Shown: one piece after another, positions 8,955-18,439 of the stretch | Position numbering within the stretch: the first letter of the stretch is position 1 | Layout: the number at the start of each line of letters is the position of its first letter | Origin: CAZMNY01 sp964635375 | GTDB taxonomy: Bacteria; Planctomycetota; Planctomycetia; Pirellulales; Pirellulaceae | DNA length: 64,000 bases | Reading direction: 5' to 3' | Assembly: GCA_964635375.1 (NCBI GenBank) | Contig: CAZWOU010000001.1 | Location: 82,440-146,439 of the forward strand | Notes under the pieces: generated by a model | The model's database searches: none | The model's input: only the letters and a program-made list of their open reading frames with translations | What the model was told of the DNA's origin: nothing | Translations under genes and position numbers: made by a program

Positions 8955-9886
8955 GGGAGCATGGCCTCCTTGCCATCGACACCACCGCAGGCGGCGAAGA
9001 GTGTCAAGGCTTGATGGTGGGCCAAGACATCATGAACGCGAAGAACCTGCACACCTTGCCGAGCAAGGGCCAGCGAGGCGCCGACACTGGCAAAGGCGCG
9101 ATCGCACTGTGTCTCGCCGATCAACTTGGCGAGAAAGCCCTTGCGCGAGTGGCCAACCAGCAGGGGCTGACCGAGATCGTGGAAACGGCCACATCCGGCC
9201 GCCAAGGTCAAGTTGTGTTGATGCGTCTTGCCAAAGCCTATCCCCGGATCGAGACAGATTCGAGCGCGATCGACCCCTGACGACACGAGCGAATTAGTTC
9301 GGTCTTGGAGGTAGGCGAAGACTTCCTCGACCACATCGCCGTACATTGGGTTGTCTTGCATCGTCTGCGGGTCGCCCTGCATGTGCATGGCGCAGACTCC
9401 CGCCCCACTGGCAACCGCAACATCGATCATTCGAGGGTCGCCTTGCAGGCCGGTTACGTCGTTGATGATTTCGGCTCCGCACGCCAAGGCCGCCTCGGCG
9501 ACCGGCGCCTTTGACGTATCGATGGAAACAGGTCGAGTCGTTTGCTCAACCAAGCCTCTCACAACTTGCTCAGTTCGAGCAAGCTCTTCAGACAGGGACA
9601 CTGGCTCGGAATAGGGCCGAGTGCTCTCTCCGCCCACATCGAGAATGTCGGCCCCCTGCTCCGCCAACATCAAGCCGTGTTCGATCGCCCGCAGCGGATC
9701 GAGGAACTTTCCACCGTCGGAAAAGCTGTCTGGCGTGACGTTGACGATACCCATCAGCATTGGCCGGTCTGCAAACGAAAGCGTCTGGGTGCGCAACCGC
9801 CAATTGGCAGCGCGACAGGCAAACCGCTCGGACAAAGATGGCTGGGGCTGCACGATTCTCTCAACTGGACAATGAAAGGGACCCAC
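8951..9886 (-). CDS. folP: Dihydropteroate synthase
   Basis: Cytosolic folate-pathway enzyme that joins p-aminobenzoate to dihydropterin pyrophosphate; target of sulfonamides. The TIM-barrel signatures are all present: GIVNVTPDSFSDGG near residue 46, DVGGESTRP with the second loop, IINDVTG, DPGIGFGK, and GHSRKGF near the C terminus. The extreme start is uncertain: a GTG at 9886 gives 311 residues, but the first 35 or so are not typical and a downstream non-ATG start is possible. It lies 86 bases after lptE and overlaps the following membrane-protein gene by 4 bases. Confidence 0.92.
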   Translation of the reverse strand: MGPFHCPVERIVQPQPSLSERFACRAANWRLRTQTLSFADRPMLMGIVNVTPDSFSDGGKFLDPLRAIEHGLMLAEQGADILDVGGESTRPYSEPVSLSEELARTEQVVRGLVEQTTRPVSIDTSKAPVAEAALACGAEIINDVTGLQGDPRMIDVAVASGAGVCAMHMQGDPQTMQDNPMYGDVVEEVFAYLQDRTNSLVSSGVDRARICLDPGIGFGKTHQHNLTLAAGCGRFHDLGQPLLVGHSRKGFLAKLIGETQCDRAFASVGASLALARQGVQVLRVHDVLAHHQALTLFAACGGVDGKEAMLP

Positions 9887-9972
9887 GCTCAGGCGCGTTC
9901 ACACGTGGAGAGGAATTGGGCCCTCAGCCGCGCGCGTTTCATATTCAGTCTAGGCGTTGACGATGGGCGAGC

Positions 9973-10563
9973 CTAGAGCGGCGTGAATTCCATGAGAGAG
10001 ACGATTTGCTGGGCGGTCTGGCGAATATTCTGTTGGCGGGCCGTGGTCATCGACTGCCCCGCCTCCGGAATGAAATGCGAGGACGTGGCGGAGGTCACCG
10101 CGGCGGACTCGATCGGCAAAGCGACGTGTTGCATCAAGATGTTGCCGCTACTGTCTTGCCAACGCACCTCAACATAGAGTTCCACATCCAAGTCGCGAAG
10201 ATCGTCGTTCTCAGTCTCCGCCAAACCGCTCTTGGAAATCGATAGCACCCGACCACTCAGCACCGTATCGGCGTTGGCCGCCGACACGACTTTGTATGGC
10301 GTGCGGACTTCTACTTCCTTGACGACGGCTTCCGTCAACCACTCGGCGACATTCCGCCGCAGCGCGTCGGAATGGAACATAGGAACGTGCACAGTGCGAA
10401 TGTCAGGGCGAAACAGAGTTCGCGTGCCGATCTGATATCCCGCGCAGCCTTGGCTGGCGAGGCAGATCCCAGCTACGAGCAAACTAACCGTTGCGCCGAC
10501 GAGGCAGCGGGCTCGCGGGGATGCGGCCGAGCGTCTGAAGACTTCGCGGAGAAGCAAGATCAT
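9973..10563 (-). CDS. lptE: LptE-like outer-membrane LPS-assembly lipoprotein
   Basis: Likely outer-membrane lipoprotein plugging the LptD barrel in lipopolysaccharide export. The N terminus has a basic stretch and hydrophobic core ending in a lipobox-like ASQGC followed by AGYQIG, the usual LptE start (C-x-Gly-Tyr). The body has VHVPMFHSDALRRNVAEWLTEAVVKEVE-type sequence, matching the alpha/beta LptE fold in which oligomer-forming strands follow the first helix. ATG 10563 is chosen because a GAGGT ribosome site is 10 bases upstream; the in-frame ATG at 10596 would overlap the preceding gene and has none. No lptD is in the window. Confidence 0.75.
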   Translation of the reverse strand: MILLLREVFRRSAASPRARCLVGATVSLLVAGICLASQGCAGYQIGTRTLFRPDIRTVHVPMFHSDALRRNVAEWLTEAVVKEVEVRTPYKVVSAANADTVLSGRVLSISKSGLAETENDDLRDLDVELYVEVRWQDSSGNILMQHVALPIESAAVTSATSSHFIPEAGQSMTTARQQNIRQTAQQIVSLMEFTPL

Positions 10564-10579
10564 CGAGTTGGCTACCTCA

Positions 10580-11836
10580 TTAACGGCGAAGCGCATCGAG
10601 CGGAGTCGTCGTCATCAGGGGTTTGTCATCGCTTGAGGGGAAGGCGTCGACGATCCAGCCGAACCGAGTTTCCGGCGTAGCTGGTAAGTTGGCAATCTGG
10701 CTGATGCGGGTCTGGGCGTGCGCGGCGTACGGCGTGTCCGCGTATTCCTCAGCGACTTCGGCGTAGAATAATCGGGCTGCACGGTACTCGCTTCGCCGAT
10801 CTCGGTACTGTGCGCGAGCCCATTTGCGTTCGGCGTTGGAAAGCCGAATCGTGGCGTACGAGCGGGCTAACAAGTCGCGATGCTTGGCGGCGTCATTGGG
10901 GAATTGTTTGCGAATCTGTTCGATCAACTTGGCCGCCTCATCCAACGGCGTGCCAGAATAGTCGGGCCCCAGGTAACTTTGCAGCTTGGCTTGCATGCCC
11001 AACAAATGGGCCGAGAACTGATGCTCGCTGCTAGGGAACGACTTGCGCAGGTCTGTGTAGTATCCATCAGCCTTAATAAAGTCTCCGTTACGAAACGCCG
11101 CGTTTGCGGCGGCGAGCGTAGCGTCGTCGGCCAACTTGCCTCTCGGATCGTCCAAACGAATTCGATCCAGGATGCGCGCAGCATTGCCTGGCGTATCTCG
11201 GAGCGGTCGCTCTTTGTCGGAGAAGTTGAAGGACAGGACCGATTCGGGATCCTGCTCGTCCAAGGCAAACCAATACATCGCAATGGAGAAACGCCTCGCT
11301 TCGACAGCATCCAGGTACTTTGAATTCGGAAACTGCTTTAGCAACAGCTCAAACTGTTGGTTCGCGGCCGGGTACTCGTCCGCGAAATAGTGGGCTTGGC
11401 CAGACCAAAACAAAGCGTCCTGTTGCATCTCCGACTCGGGCCAACGCGCAGCGGCCTTGGTGTACAACGCGGCAGCCTGGGCGAACTGAGCTTGCCGTTC
11501 CGAGTCGCTCCGCGCTGCGGCTTGGGCGTAAAGTTGTTTGGCTTCGGCAAAATGCTGTTGGGCGAGTTGGGGATCAGGGCCGCGCCCGGCGGCTACCAAA
11601 ACCTGTTGAGCGATGTTGTCGGGAGAAAGCGACTCCAGGGAAACCCCATTGTCGGCGATCTCCTCGTATTGTTCGGCGCCCTCGTAGGAAACGGGCCGAT
11701 AAGCGCCCGTTTCCATGTGTTGACGGGTCCGCTCATATGCGGACAGCGATCGATCGCTTTGCTGTAACGAATTACTGCCGCACGCCAGAAGCGTACAACA
11801 CAAGGCCCATTTGATTCCGTTCAGCTGCCTATGCAT
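10580..11836 (-). CDS. BamD-like TPR lipoprotein
   Basis: Secreted lipoprotein of 418 residues with a short signal sequence ending in the lipobox LLAC. The body is helical with TPR-like repeats, e.g. FAEAKQLYAQAAA, FAQAAALYTKAAARWPES and the classic BamD text ANQQFELLLKQFPNSKYLDA near the middle. A further repeat near the C terminus reads RAARLFYAEVAEEYADTPYA. BamD scaffolds the outer-membrane barrel assembly machine; planctomycete versions are longer than the 245-residue E. coli protein, as here. ATG 11836 is preferred, with AAGGA about 7 bases upstream, over ATG 11854. It ends 16 bases before lptE, consistent with one operon for envelope assembly. Confidence 0.68.
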   Translation of the reverse strand: MHRQLNGIKWALCCTLLACGSNSLQQSDRSLSAYERTRQHMETGAYRPVSYEGAEQYEEIADNGVSLESLSPDNIAQQVLVAAGRGPDPQLAQQHFAEAKQLYAQAAARSDSERQAQFAQAAALYTKAAARWPESEMQQDALFWSGQAHYFADEYPAANQQFELLLKQFPNSKYLDAVEARRFSIAMYWFALDEQDPESVLSFNFSDKERPLRDTPGNAARILDRIRLDDPRGKLADDATLAAANAAFRNGDFIKADGYYTDLRKSFPSSEHQFSAHLLGMQAKLQSYLGPDYSGTPLDEAAKLIEQIRKQFPNDAAKHRDLLARSYATIRLSNAERKWARAQYRDRRSEYRAARLFYAEVAEEYADTPYAAHAQTRISQIANLPATPETRFGWIVDAFPSSDDKPLMTTTPLDALRR

Positions 11837-11880
11837 TAGGACATCCTTGCCCATTGTTCTGGCCGATTGTTCGAGTCGTT

Positions 11881-12621
11881 CTATTGGCTTACGTAGTTAT
11901 GCATACGTGGGCGACGCCCCATCAGGTTCGCCAAGTAATGGCCCATCAGGCCTCGTATTTCCCCCCGCAGACGCCGCGGGAGCTCGCTCTCGGTCGAGTT
12001 TTCCGGTTGGGCGAACTCTCTGAGCACCTCAATTGTTGCCCGCGAAACACTAATCACATTTTTCTGACCCCGACGGCAACCTGAACACAGGACGCCCCCG
12101 CCAAGTGGGGCAAACGAGACCCGCTGTCTTAACTCCTCCTCGCAACCACAATGCACACAAATACTTAGCGACGGCATATGCCCCAGACTGCGGAGCGTGC
12201 AAAGCTCGAAACGAAGCACGACATCACGCCACGCCGCTTCCGCCTCCAACATCCTCAACGACCGATTTGCTTCATCAAACAACTCCGGATAAGGATCGCC
12301 CGCGTCCGTCAATTCGCGAAGCAACTCAGCGATATAGTAGCCGGCGTAAAGATAGGACAAGCCCCGGGAGGAACCGCGAAACCTGCGATCTAACTTCGCT
12401 TCCGTCAACAAGTCGAGTGTTTCGGATGATTTGTGGAGGAACACTATGCGACAAACGGCGAGGAGGTCAATAGCACCCTCGAACGGCCCCTTGGGGCGTC
12501 TCGCCCCTTTGGCTAGACCAACAACCTTGCCAAAGTCGCGAGTGAAGCAGGTCACCACACAGCTGGTTTCACTGAAATCGATCACTCGAACCACGATCGC
12601 GGACGATTTTTCGCTGGACAT
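11881..12621 (-). CDS. recO: DNA repair protein RecO
   Basis: Recombination mediator that, with RecR, loads RecA on single-stranded DNA and anneals complementary strands. The N-terminal OB fold (SSAIVVRVIDFSETSCVV, ending near residue 80) is followed by a helical domain with YAGYYIAELLREL. A C-terminal zinc site has two cysteine pairs (CVHCGC and LCSGC). Length 246 is normal. The ATG at 12621 begins right at the family N terminus; an upstream TTG at 12684 would add 21 low-complexity residues. Head-to-tail in the conserved ybeY-CNNM-recO order. Confidence 0.88.
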   Translation of the reverse strand: MSSEKSSAIVVRVIDFSETSCVVTCFTRDFGKVVGLAKGARRPKGPFEGAIDLLAVCRIVFLHKSSETLDLLTEAKLDRRFRGSSRGLSYLYAGYYIAELLRELTDAGDPYPELFDEANRSLRMLEAEAAWRDVVLRFELCTLRSLGHMPSLSICVHCGCEEELRQRVSFAPLGGGVLCSGCRRGQKNVISVSRATIEVLREFAQPENSTESELPRRLRGEIRGLMGHYLANLMGRRPRMHNYVSQ

Positions 12622-12718
12622 CGGTGTTGAGCCGGTTGCAGGATTGGCGTAGGGGTCAGAGTCAGGACTGGAATTATACCGCAACTCGAATGGGGGAACT
12701 CTGAACCCCGTCGCGGCG

Positions 12719-12748
12719 GCCGATGACTTGTTGGCCGATGACTTGTTG
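12719..12748. repeat. Two-copy 15-bp direct repeat in the CNNM-recO spacer
   Basis: The unit GCCGATGACTTGTTG occurs twice in tandem (12719-12733, 12734-12748), followed by a partial third copy beginning GCCGAT. It lies in the 150-base space between the CNNM gene and recO and encodes nothing recognisable. Confidence 0.7.
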
Positions 12749-12771
12749 GCCGATCGCAGGCGTCCTGGCGG

Positions 12772-14070
12772 CTAGGCCGACTCACGTCGCGAGGAAATGT
12801 GTTTTACTTTGACCTTGATCACGCGCCGACGATCCGATTCGATCACCGTCAGCTCATAACCGTTCTCGGAAATCCTCTCGCCTGAATCGGGAATGTAGCC
12901 CAGCTTGGCGATCACGAATCCACCCAGCGTGTCGTACACATCGGATTCGGGAATCACGATGCCCAATCGATCGTTGACATCTTCGATTTGAGCCTGGGCC
13001 GCGACGAGTGTCGTGTGGCTGTCAATCACCTCAAACTCCTGCGGCGCCTGCTCCGCGTCCGACTCATCCTGTATCTCCCCGACGATCTCTTCCAGGACGT
13101 CTTCGATCGTCACGACGCCAGCCATTCCGCCATATTCGTCGACCACAATCGCAAGGTGCATTCGAGTTCCCAAGAATTCTTGAAGCAGGTCGTCCACAGG
13201 TATTGAATCCGGAACAAACCAGGGCTTCCGAGAGATCTCTGCGAGCGTGCGCCGTTTTTCCGTCTCCTTGGCCAGTTCGGGCAAGAGGTCCTTGACGTAG
13301 AGGACGCCGACGATGTCGTCCAGCGAATCGCGAAAGACAGGCACTCGAGTCCGCTTAGCCAAAGTGACATGGTCCAGCAACTGGGCCCAATCGACGCCGC
13401 TGGCAATTGCGTCCACCTTGTTGCGCGGAGTCATGATATTTTCCGCCGTGCGATCGCCGAGGTCCATCACACCCTCGATCATTTCCCGCGCATCTTCTTC
13501 CATGAATCCCTCGCGCATGCCTGACGTTACGATCGCGCGGATCTCATCCTCAAAGGCCTCTTCTCCCTCCTCCACGGTCGGCTGAGGGCGCCCTGAGGCC
13601 CGTCGCAACAGGGCGTCAATCAAGGAGACGCCAAGCGTAAGCGGGAAAGCGGCGACGGCGACGCGGCGCCACAATGGCCAGGTGTGCGTCAAGAGCGGAG
13701 CGGAATACAGCTTTACCAGGGCGAGTGGAATCCAGTGCAAAAGCAACAGCATGGCTAGGGTGCCCAAACCCACAAACAACACGTAGGGTCCAAGTTCGAT
13801 CGCCTCGCCGCCGCGCGGCATCTGAAGAAAGTAAAGGGCGCCGCTCGAGATAGACACGACAACGGACAAGCTGCGAACGCTGTCAACGGCGAGAGCCACT
13901 TGGTCGTGGGTCGCCATGATCGCAGCGAACCTCTCTCCCAACCGTCGTCGACGGCAATAGATACCAAGCTCGCGTCTCGAGAAATCAACGAGAATCCTAC
14001 CGCCGGTTGCCATCAACATGGCGGATAGGAGGCCGATCGACGTCGTCAGGAGAAGCAAGTTGGCCGTCAT
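12772..14070 (-). CDS. CNNM/CorC-type membrane protein with CBS pair
   Basis: Inner-membrane protein of 432 residues. The N-terminal half has three or four hydrophobic segments in the place of the CNNM (DUF21) transporter domain. The cytosolic half carries the tandem CBS (Bateman) module, from about 205 (TAENIMTPRNKVDAI) through VPVFRDSLDDIVGVLYVKDL to DEYGGMAGVVTIEDVLEEI, and ends in the CorC/HlyC transporter-associated domain. The family is linked to magnesium/cobalt efflux and to ribosome quality via its ybeY neighbour. The start ATG overlaps the ybeY stop by 4 bases (ATGA), indicating coupled translation. Confidence 0.85.
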   Translation of the reverse strand: MTANLLLLTTSIGLLSAMLMATGGRILVDFSRRELGIYCRRRRLGERFAAIMATHDQVALAVDSVRSLSVVVSISSGALYFLQMPRGGEAIELGPYVLFVGLGTLAMLLLLHWIPLALVKLYSAPLLTHTWPLWRRVAVAAFPLTLGVSLIDALLRRASGRPQPTVEEGEEAFEDEIRAIVTSGMREGFMEEDAREMIEGVMDLGDRTAENIMTPRNKVDAIASGVDWAQLLDHVTLAKRTRVPVFRDSLDDIVGVLYVKDLLPELAKETEKRRTLAEISRKPWFVPDSIPVDDLLQEFLGTRMHLAIVVDEYGGMAGVVTIEDVLEEIVGEIQDESDAEQAPQEFEVIDSHTTLVAAQAQIEDVNDRLGIVIPESDVYDTLGGFVIAKLGYIPDSGERISENGYELTVIESDRRRVIKVKVKHISSRRESA

Positions 14071-14585
14071 TCACCAAGTCCTTGGGCGGTTTCACAATTC
14101 GTGTCGGAGCGAAAATCGTCCCCATCGCGGCCAGGAGGCGTCGGCCGTCCCAGGGCGGAAAAATATTCGAGTTCCTTGCGGCGCATTGCCTGCCGATCGG
14201 GTTCGGATTGGTCATCGAATCCAACCAGGTGCAGCAAGCCGTGCACGACATAAAGGAGCAGTTCATCGCGCTCAGCCCAACCCCATTTTGCAGCTTCGCG
14301 GACCGCGTAGTCAAGGCTGGCAATGACTTCACCCTCCAATCGGGATCCGGAATGCTCGAACAAGAAACTGAGCACGTCGGTCGGATAGTCGTGGTTCAGG
14401 TGTTTGCGATTCAGATCGTGCATTGTGGGGTCGTCAACGACGGCGATGCTCAGCGCACCAGTGCGAATTCCGAAGTCCTTGAGAATACGCAATGCAGCCT
14501 CCTCAAGAGGCCGCAAATCCACCGTCTTCGACTGTCGATTGACCGCGTCAATTTCAACTTGGAAACCGTCTTGGGTGTCATTCAT
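14067..14585 (-). CDS. ybeY: Endoribonuclease YbeY
   Basis: Metal-dependent rRNA-processing endonuclease acting in 16S rRNA maturation and ribosome quality control. The family core is present: LNRKHLNHDYPTDVLSF followed by the metal site HGLLHLVGFDDQ. The first two histidines are kept but the third ligand position of the usual HGxLHLxGYDH is aspartate here. The C terminus ends with the MRRKELEYF helix typical of the family. ATG 14585 is preferred over an in-frame TTG 21 bases upstream. It sits between pgpH and the CNNM gene, with a 4-base overlap into the latter, the widely conserved phoH-pgpH-ybeY order. Confidence 0.92.
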   Translation of the reverse strand: MNDTQDGFQVEIDAVNRQSKTVDLRPLEEAALRILKDFGIRTGALSIAVVDDPTMHDLNRKHLNHDYPTDVLSFLFEHSGSRLEGEVIASLDYAVREAAKWGWAERDELLLYVVHGLLHLVGFDDQSEPDRQAMRRKELEYFSALGRPTPPGRDGDDFRSDTNCETAQGLGE

Positions 14586-14664
14586 GAAAAACACGCGCCT
14601 TGGCAACGCCAGCGACGTTTAACAGCGCCGCAGAAGGGAAACGCGAACGACAGCATCCCGCCGC

Positions 14665-16995
14665 TCAGGCGGTCTGCTGATCCGGATACTTCACTCTTCC
14701 ATGGTACACGGCGATCAGCGACTTGACCAAGCTGTCTTCGATCTGGTCGAGTTCCTGCAGCGTGAGGCCACACTCATCGAACTGTCCATCAGCCAGCCGT
14801 TTCTTCGCCAACTCGCGGACTAGGCCCTCAATTCTCGCGGGAGCGGGATCAACGAGCGTCCGTGAGGCGCTCTCCGACGCGTCAGCCAGCATCAGCACTC
14901 CGGCTTCGCGAGTCTGGGGTTTCGGGCCCGGATAGCGGAACGCGGTTTCGTCGATCTCCTCGCCGCCCTCCTTCTCGGATTGGCGAGTAGCCTGCTGGTA
15001 GAAATACTCGACCAGCGTCGTCCCATGATGTTGTTCGATGAAATCGATGAATGGCTGAGGCAGGTGGTGTTGCCGGGCGAGGTCGGCGCCATCTTTGACA
15101 TGGGCGATGATTACCAAAGTACTCATCGCAGGCGCAAGCGTGTCGTGACGATTGCCTTCCTGACCTTGGTTCTCAACGAAGTAAGTTGGCTTGAGCATTT
15201 TCCCGATGTCGTGAAAGTAGGCGCCGACGCGGACGAGCAGCGAATCTGCGCCTATCGACTCGGCAGCCGCCTCGGCCAGCGAAGCGACATTGATCGAGTG
15301 GTTGTAGGTGCCGGGTGCTCGCTGGGCCAACTCTTGCAGCAGAGGGTGGGACGCGTCGCCCAGTTCAAGCAAGCTGAGATCTGTTTGTACGTCGAACAGT
15401 TTCTCCACAAACGGCAACAACCCTGTCATCAGAATTCCAGACAACAAAGTGCAGAAACCGAACCAGCCCGCACCAGCGATCAAGGCGACAACAAAGGACG
15501 CATTGGGCCAGTCGCCAATGATTGCAGGCAGCGTGAAACTCGACATGTTGGACAAGCCAAACGCCTGCCCCACCATCGTTCCAACTCCAACGGTTGACGC
15601 CATCGTCACCAAACCGGCCGTGAACCCGACGTAGATCAGCTTCGTGCGACTGCGGATGCGTCCGATCAGCAAGATGGCCACAGAGACCGACGAGACCAGA
15701 ATGACGAACTCGGCGAGGCCATGACCCAAGGACAACGCGACGGCTAACGCAGTCGCAGTGGAGATCAACAACGCCAATTCTCGCTCGTGGGCGATAGCAA
15801 TCGTCATGCCCAAAAGAGTCAAAGGAATGATCTCGGCACGCCACTGATCCGCCGCTGTGAAGGCGCATGCCGCCACCGTACAGACAACAAACAGCAGCAG
15901 AGTAGAAAACTGCCTCAAATCGGCGAGCACGTTGGGGGCGTGGTAGTAAAGATACGCGCCGCACAATACGAACATAGCGACATACATGCCGAAAGCCGCC
16001 AAGCTCTGCCGGATCATTTGCGACAACGTCGTGCTGGCAAGGATGGCNNNNNNNNNNAGATGAACATCCTGCATTGACAAGGGCGACCCGCCGTCAGCGA
16101 GCCTGTCGCCAACCTGATAATCGATCGTTGCCGGCTCGACGCTTGCTTCGGCTGATTTTCGCGCCGCATTCGACTCGATCGAGTTGATCGTCAACGTAGT
16201 CGGCAAGCCTTTCTTTGTGCTCCATAAAGACGCTGCCAGGGCGAGCGATTGAGCCGCGGTCTCGCCAAACCCCGCCTGCTGAAACTCGGAATTCAAGTTC
16301 GCGTTCAGCCCGGTGGTCACTGCCGCGATACGGACCTGCTCTCGCTCCAGCCTGCGAGTAAAAGAGGCGTTGCCAACGGGGTGAATGAAGATTGCGGTCT
16401 GGCTGCCATCCTCCATCGCATGCTCAAGGTTCTCCAAGAGTCCGTTCTTCTCGTAGTCGGCGAACGCTTTTTCCAACCCAATTTGGAATCGAGCTAGTTC
16501 CATGTCGTCGGCCAGCGCCTCGCGGACAAGATCGTACAATTCCTGTGAGGTCGGCGTCTGGTTCTCATCCGGCTGAAACGACTCCCAGAACTTCGCCGGC
16601 AGCTCGTCAAACGCCTTGGCTCGAGTGACCTCGAACATGCGTTCGCGAAGCGCTTGTCTCATTTCCACAAGGGGCCTGACATCGTGCTGGTAGACACAGA
16701 TGGTTTCGGCCCGCTGCTGTCGTCTCTTGGCTTCGGTCTTCTCTTCGTCGGGAACCTGGAATTCAGCCTGAGCAACGATGGCTCGACCTGGAATATGTCC
16801 GCTGCGAAAATGAAACGGGGGCGCCCAGGCGGCAGTCACGAACCACATCGCGATAGCGGCCGCCAGGCAGAGTCCAATCCGAGCCAGCGCGGCGGGCTGT
16901 CGCAATCGAGCCACCCCTCGAGCATAACGACCAGGGGGCAGTTCAAACGCGGCGACGCGAGCGAACCGCGAGCGGATTGGCGAACCAGACGACAT
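14665..16995 (-). CDS. pgpH: 7TM-HD cyclic-di-AMP phosphodiesterase, PgpH/YqfF type (contains assembly gap)
   Basis: Inner-membrane signalling protein predicted to hydrolyse cyclic di-AMP. Order: one N-terminal membrane segment (about residues 32-52), a large extracytoplasmic domain with coiled stretches, seven membrane helices (about 320-530), and a cytosolic HD domain with VRVGAYFHDIGKM, the HDIG-type metal site, plus a later EQHHG motif. The 10-N gap at 16048-16057 falls at the junction between the extracellular domain and the first helix. The frame reads through by chance, but about 20 residues usual at this point appear missing. The ATG at 16995 follows phoH by 54 bases. Confidence 0.9.
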   Translation of the reverse strand: MSSGSPIRSRFARVAAFELPPGRYARGVARLRQPAALARIGLCLAAAIAMWFVTAAWAPPFHFRSGHIPGRAIVAQAEFQVPDEEKTEAKRRQQRAETICVYQHDVRPLVEMRQALRERMFEVTRAKAFDELPAKFWESFQPDENQTPTSQELYDLVREALADDMELARFQIGLEKAFADYEKNGLLENLEHAMEDGSQTAIFIHPVGNASFTRRLEREQVRIAAVTTGLNANLNSEFQQAGFGETAAQSLALAASLWSTKKGLPTTLTINSIESNAARKSAEASVEPATIDYQVGDRLADGGSPLSMQDVHXXXXAILASTTLSQMIRQSLAAFGMYVAMFVLCGAYLYYHAPNVLADLRQFSTLLLFVVCTVAACAFTAADQWRAEIIPLTLLGMTIAIAHERELALLISTATALAVALSLGHGLAEFVILVSSVSVAILLIGRIRSRTKLIYVGFTAGLVTMASTVGVGTMVGQAFGLSNMSSFTLPAIIGDWPNASFVVALIAGAGWFGFCTLLSGILMTGLLPFVEKLFDVQTDLSLLELGDASHPLLQELAQRAPGTYNHSINVASLAEAAAESIGADSLLVRVGAYFHDIGKMLKPTYFVENQGQEGNRHDTLAPAMSTLVIIAHVKDGADLARQHHLPQPFIDFIEQHHGTTLVEYFYQQATRQSEKEGGEEIDETAFRYPGPKPQTREAGVLMLADASESASRTLVDPAPARIEGLVRELAKKRLADGQFDECGLTLQELDQIEDSLVKSLIAVYHGRVKYPDQQTA
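16048..16057. other. Assembly gap (10 N) inside pgpH
   Basis: Ten N bases, a placeholder. The flanks carry a short inverted pair (AGGATG on the left, CATCCT on the right), which may be a hairpin that hindered sequencing. Comparison with the family suggests more than ten bases are missing. Confidence 0.95.
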
Positions 16996-17049
16996 ATTTC
17001 ACCCAGACGGTTTCATCAGTCAAGCAGACGCCAATGCGGCGTCGCCAAG

Positions 17050-18006
17050 CTACCGCCTCGCCTTTCCATTTCTAGGTCCAGCATCGTCGTAAGCCTTGAC
17101 GATTTCTTGCACCAATCGGTGTCGTACAATGTCCGCTCGACTCAAACTTACATCAGCGATCCCCTTAATTCTTCGCAAGCGGCGCTGAGCATCCACGAGA
17201 CCGCTGAGGGAATTAGGAGGAAGGTCGACCTGCGTGACATCGCCAGAAACGACAATCTTGGAATGTTCCCCCATCCGGGTGAGAAACATCTTCATTTGAC
17301 TGACCGTCGTATTCTGCGCCTCGTCCAGGATGATAAAAGCCTCGTTGAGCGTTCGGCCTCTCATATAAGCTAGCGGAACCACTTCGATCAGGTCCTGCTC
17401 CATGAGACGCTTGATCTGGTCAAAGTCCACCATTTCGTTCAGAGCGTCAAGCAAGGGCCGTAGGTAGGGGTTAATCTTGGCCCGCAAATCGCCAGGCAAA
17501 TAGCCAAGACTCTCTCCCGCCTCGACTGCCGGTCGCACTAAAGCAATCTTGCGAACTTGCTTCTGCTTGAGCGCCTCGACCGCCAGGGCGACGGCCAAGT
17601 AGGTCTTTCCGCTACCAGCGGGACCGGTAGCGAAAGTGATGTGATGCTTGCGGATCGCGTCGACGTATCGCTGCTGCCCCGGCGTCCGCGGACGTATCCT
17701 CTTAGTAATGTTGATCACGTCAATCGGCGCGTCTAGTTCCGCTGCATCGCCCTGCACGATTCCCAGAAGCTGGCCGACCTCGTCGTCGCGCACAGCGCCG
17801 GTTCGCTCGACAACGGTCTTCATCTTCTCCAACGTCTCAATGGCCTGCGCGACCGCTTGCTCGTCGCCAACGACATGGATCTGCCCGTCGCGATGGGTAA
17901 TCGTGACGCGAAACGCATCGCGGACCCGCTGCAGGTGTTGATCGTGAGCGCCGAAAAGCGGTAGGACGAGAGCTTCCTCACCCATAGGTATTGTGGCTTC
18001 GTGCAT
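17050..18006 (-). CDS. phoH: PhoH-like ATPase
   Basis: Cytosolic P-loop ATPase of the PhoH/YbeZ family, thought to act on RNA with YbeY. An N-terminal KH-like domain (VRDAFRVTITHRDGQIHVVG, about 28-47) precedes the ATPase core: ITFATGPAGSGKTYLAVALA carries Walker A, FIILDEAQNTT carries Walker B, and SGDVTQVDLP the sensor motif. Length (318) is typical. It lies 54 bases upstream of pgpH, with ybeY, CNNM and recO following, the order seen in many bacteria. A 430-base gap separates it from cdsA upstream, so a promoter should lie there. Confidence 0.94.
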   Translation of the reverse strand: MHEATIPMGEEALVLPLFGAHDQHLQRVRDAFRVTITHRDGQIHVVGDEQAVAQAIETLEKMKTVVERTGAVRDDEVGQLLGIVQGDAAELDAPIDVINITKRIRPRTPGQQRYVDAIRKHHITFATGPAGSGKTYLAVALAVEALKQKQVRKIALVRPAVEAGESLGYLPGDLRAKINPYLRPLLDALNEMVDFDQIKRLMEQDLIEVVPLAYMRGRTLNEAFIILDEAQNTTVSQMKMFLTRMGEHSKIVVSGDVTQVDLPPNSLSGLVDAQRRLRRIKGIADVSLSRADIVRHRLVQEIVKAYDDAGPRNGKARR

Positions 18007-18439
18007 CTTTGAATCTGGTGTCGCCAGACCCTACTACCAAGAATTTGCCTTGCTTGGCGATATTCGCCGACCGAAGAGGACGTGCAGCCACGCCCAGCCT
18101 CGACTAACCTCGCCCCACAACCAAAGATTCTGACGTCCCTACGGCCGTCGGGTCAAGTCACAGAAACTATACCTAATCAATGACAAGGGGAAGCAGTCCC
18201 TTGTTCATGCATACGTTGTAAACCGCGTAATACCACGGGATTAGCCGACGGATTAACTCAATATTCCGGTTGAATGGGCGGGTCAGATGGTCGCCCCCTG
18301 GCGGTTCAAGTCACTTCCGTCGCCAGCCGTCCGAATTCTGATTTTCAGCCAGGTGAGAAACCACGATTCCCGACATCGTTTCGCCCTGTCCAGCCCCTCC
18401 CATCGCCATCGAATCATCGTCGCTGAGTATCGTTTCACA
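18007..18439. other. Intergenic region between phoH and cdsA
   Basis: About 430 bases with no convincing coding region or RNA gene. Both flanking genes are on the minus strand, so this spans the cdsA 3' end and the phoH upstream region. Short open frames here overlap the cdsA gap and have no family signature. No strong hairpin with a T-run was seen. Confidence 0.5.

Noticed and set aside
18007..18439. Possible structured RNA between phoH and cdsA
   Set aside because: No tRNA, riboswitch or terminator pattern could be traced by eye; left as intergenic.
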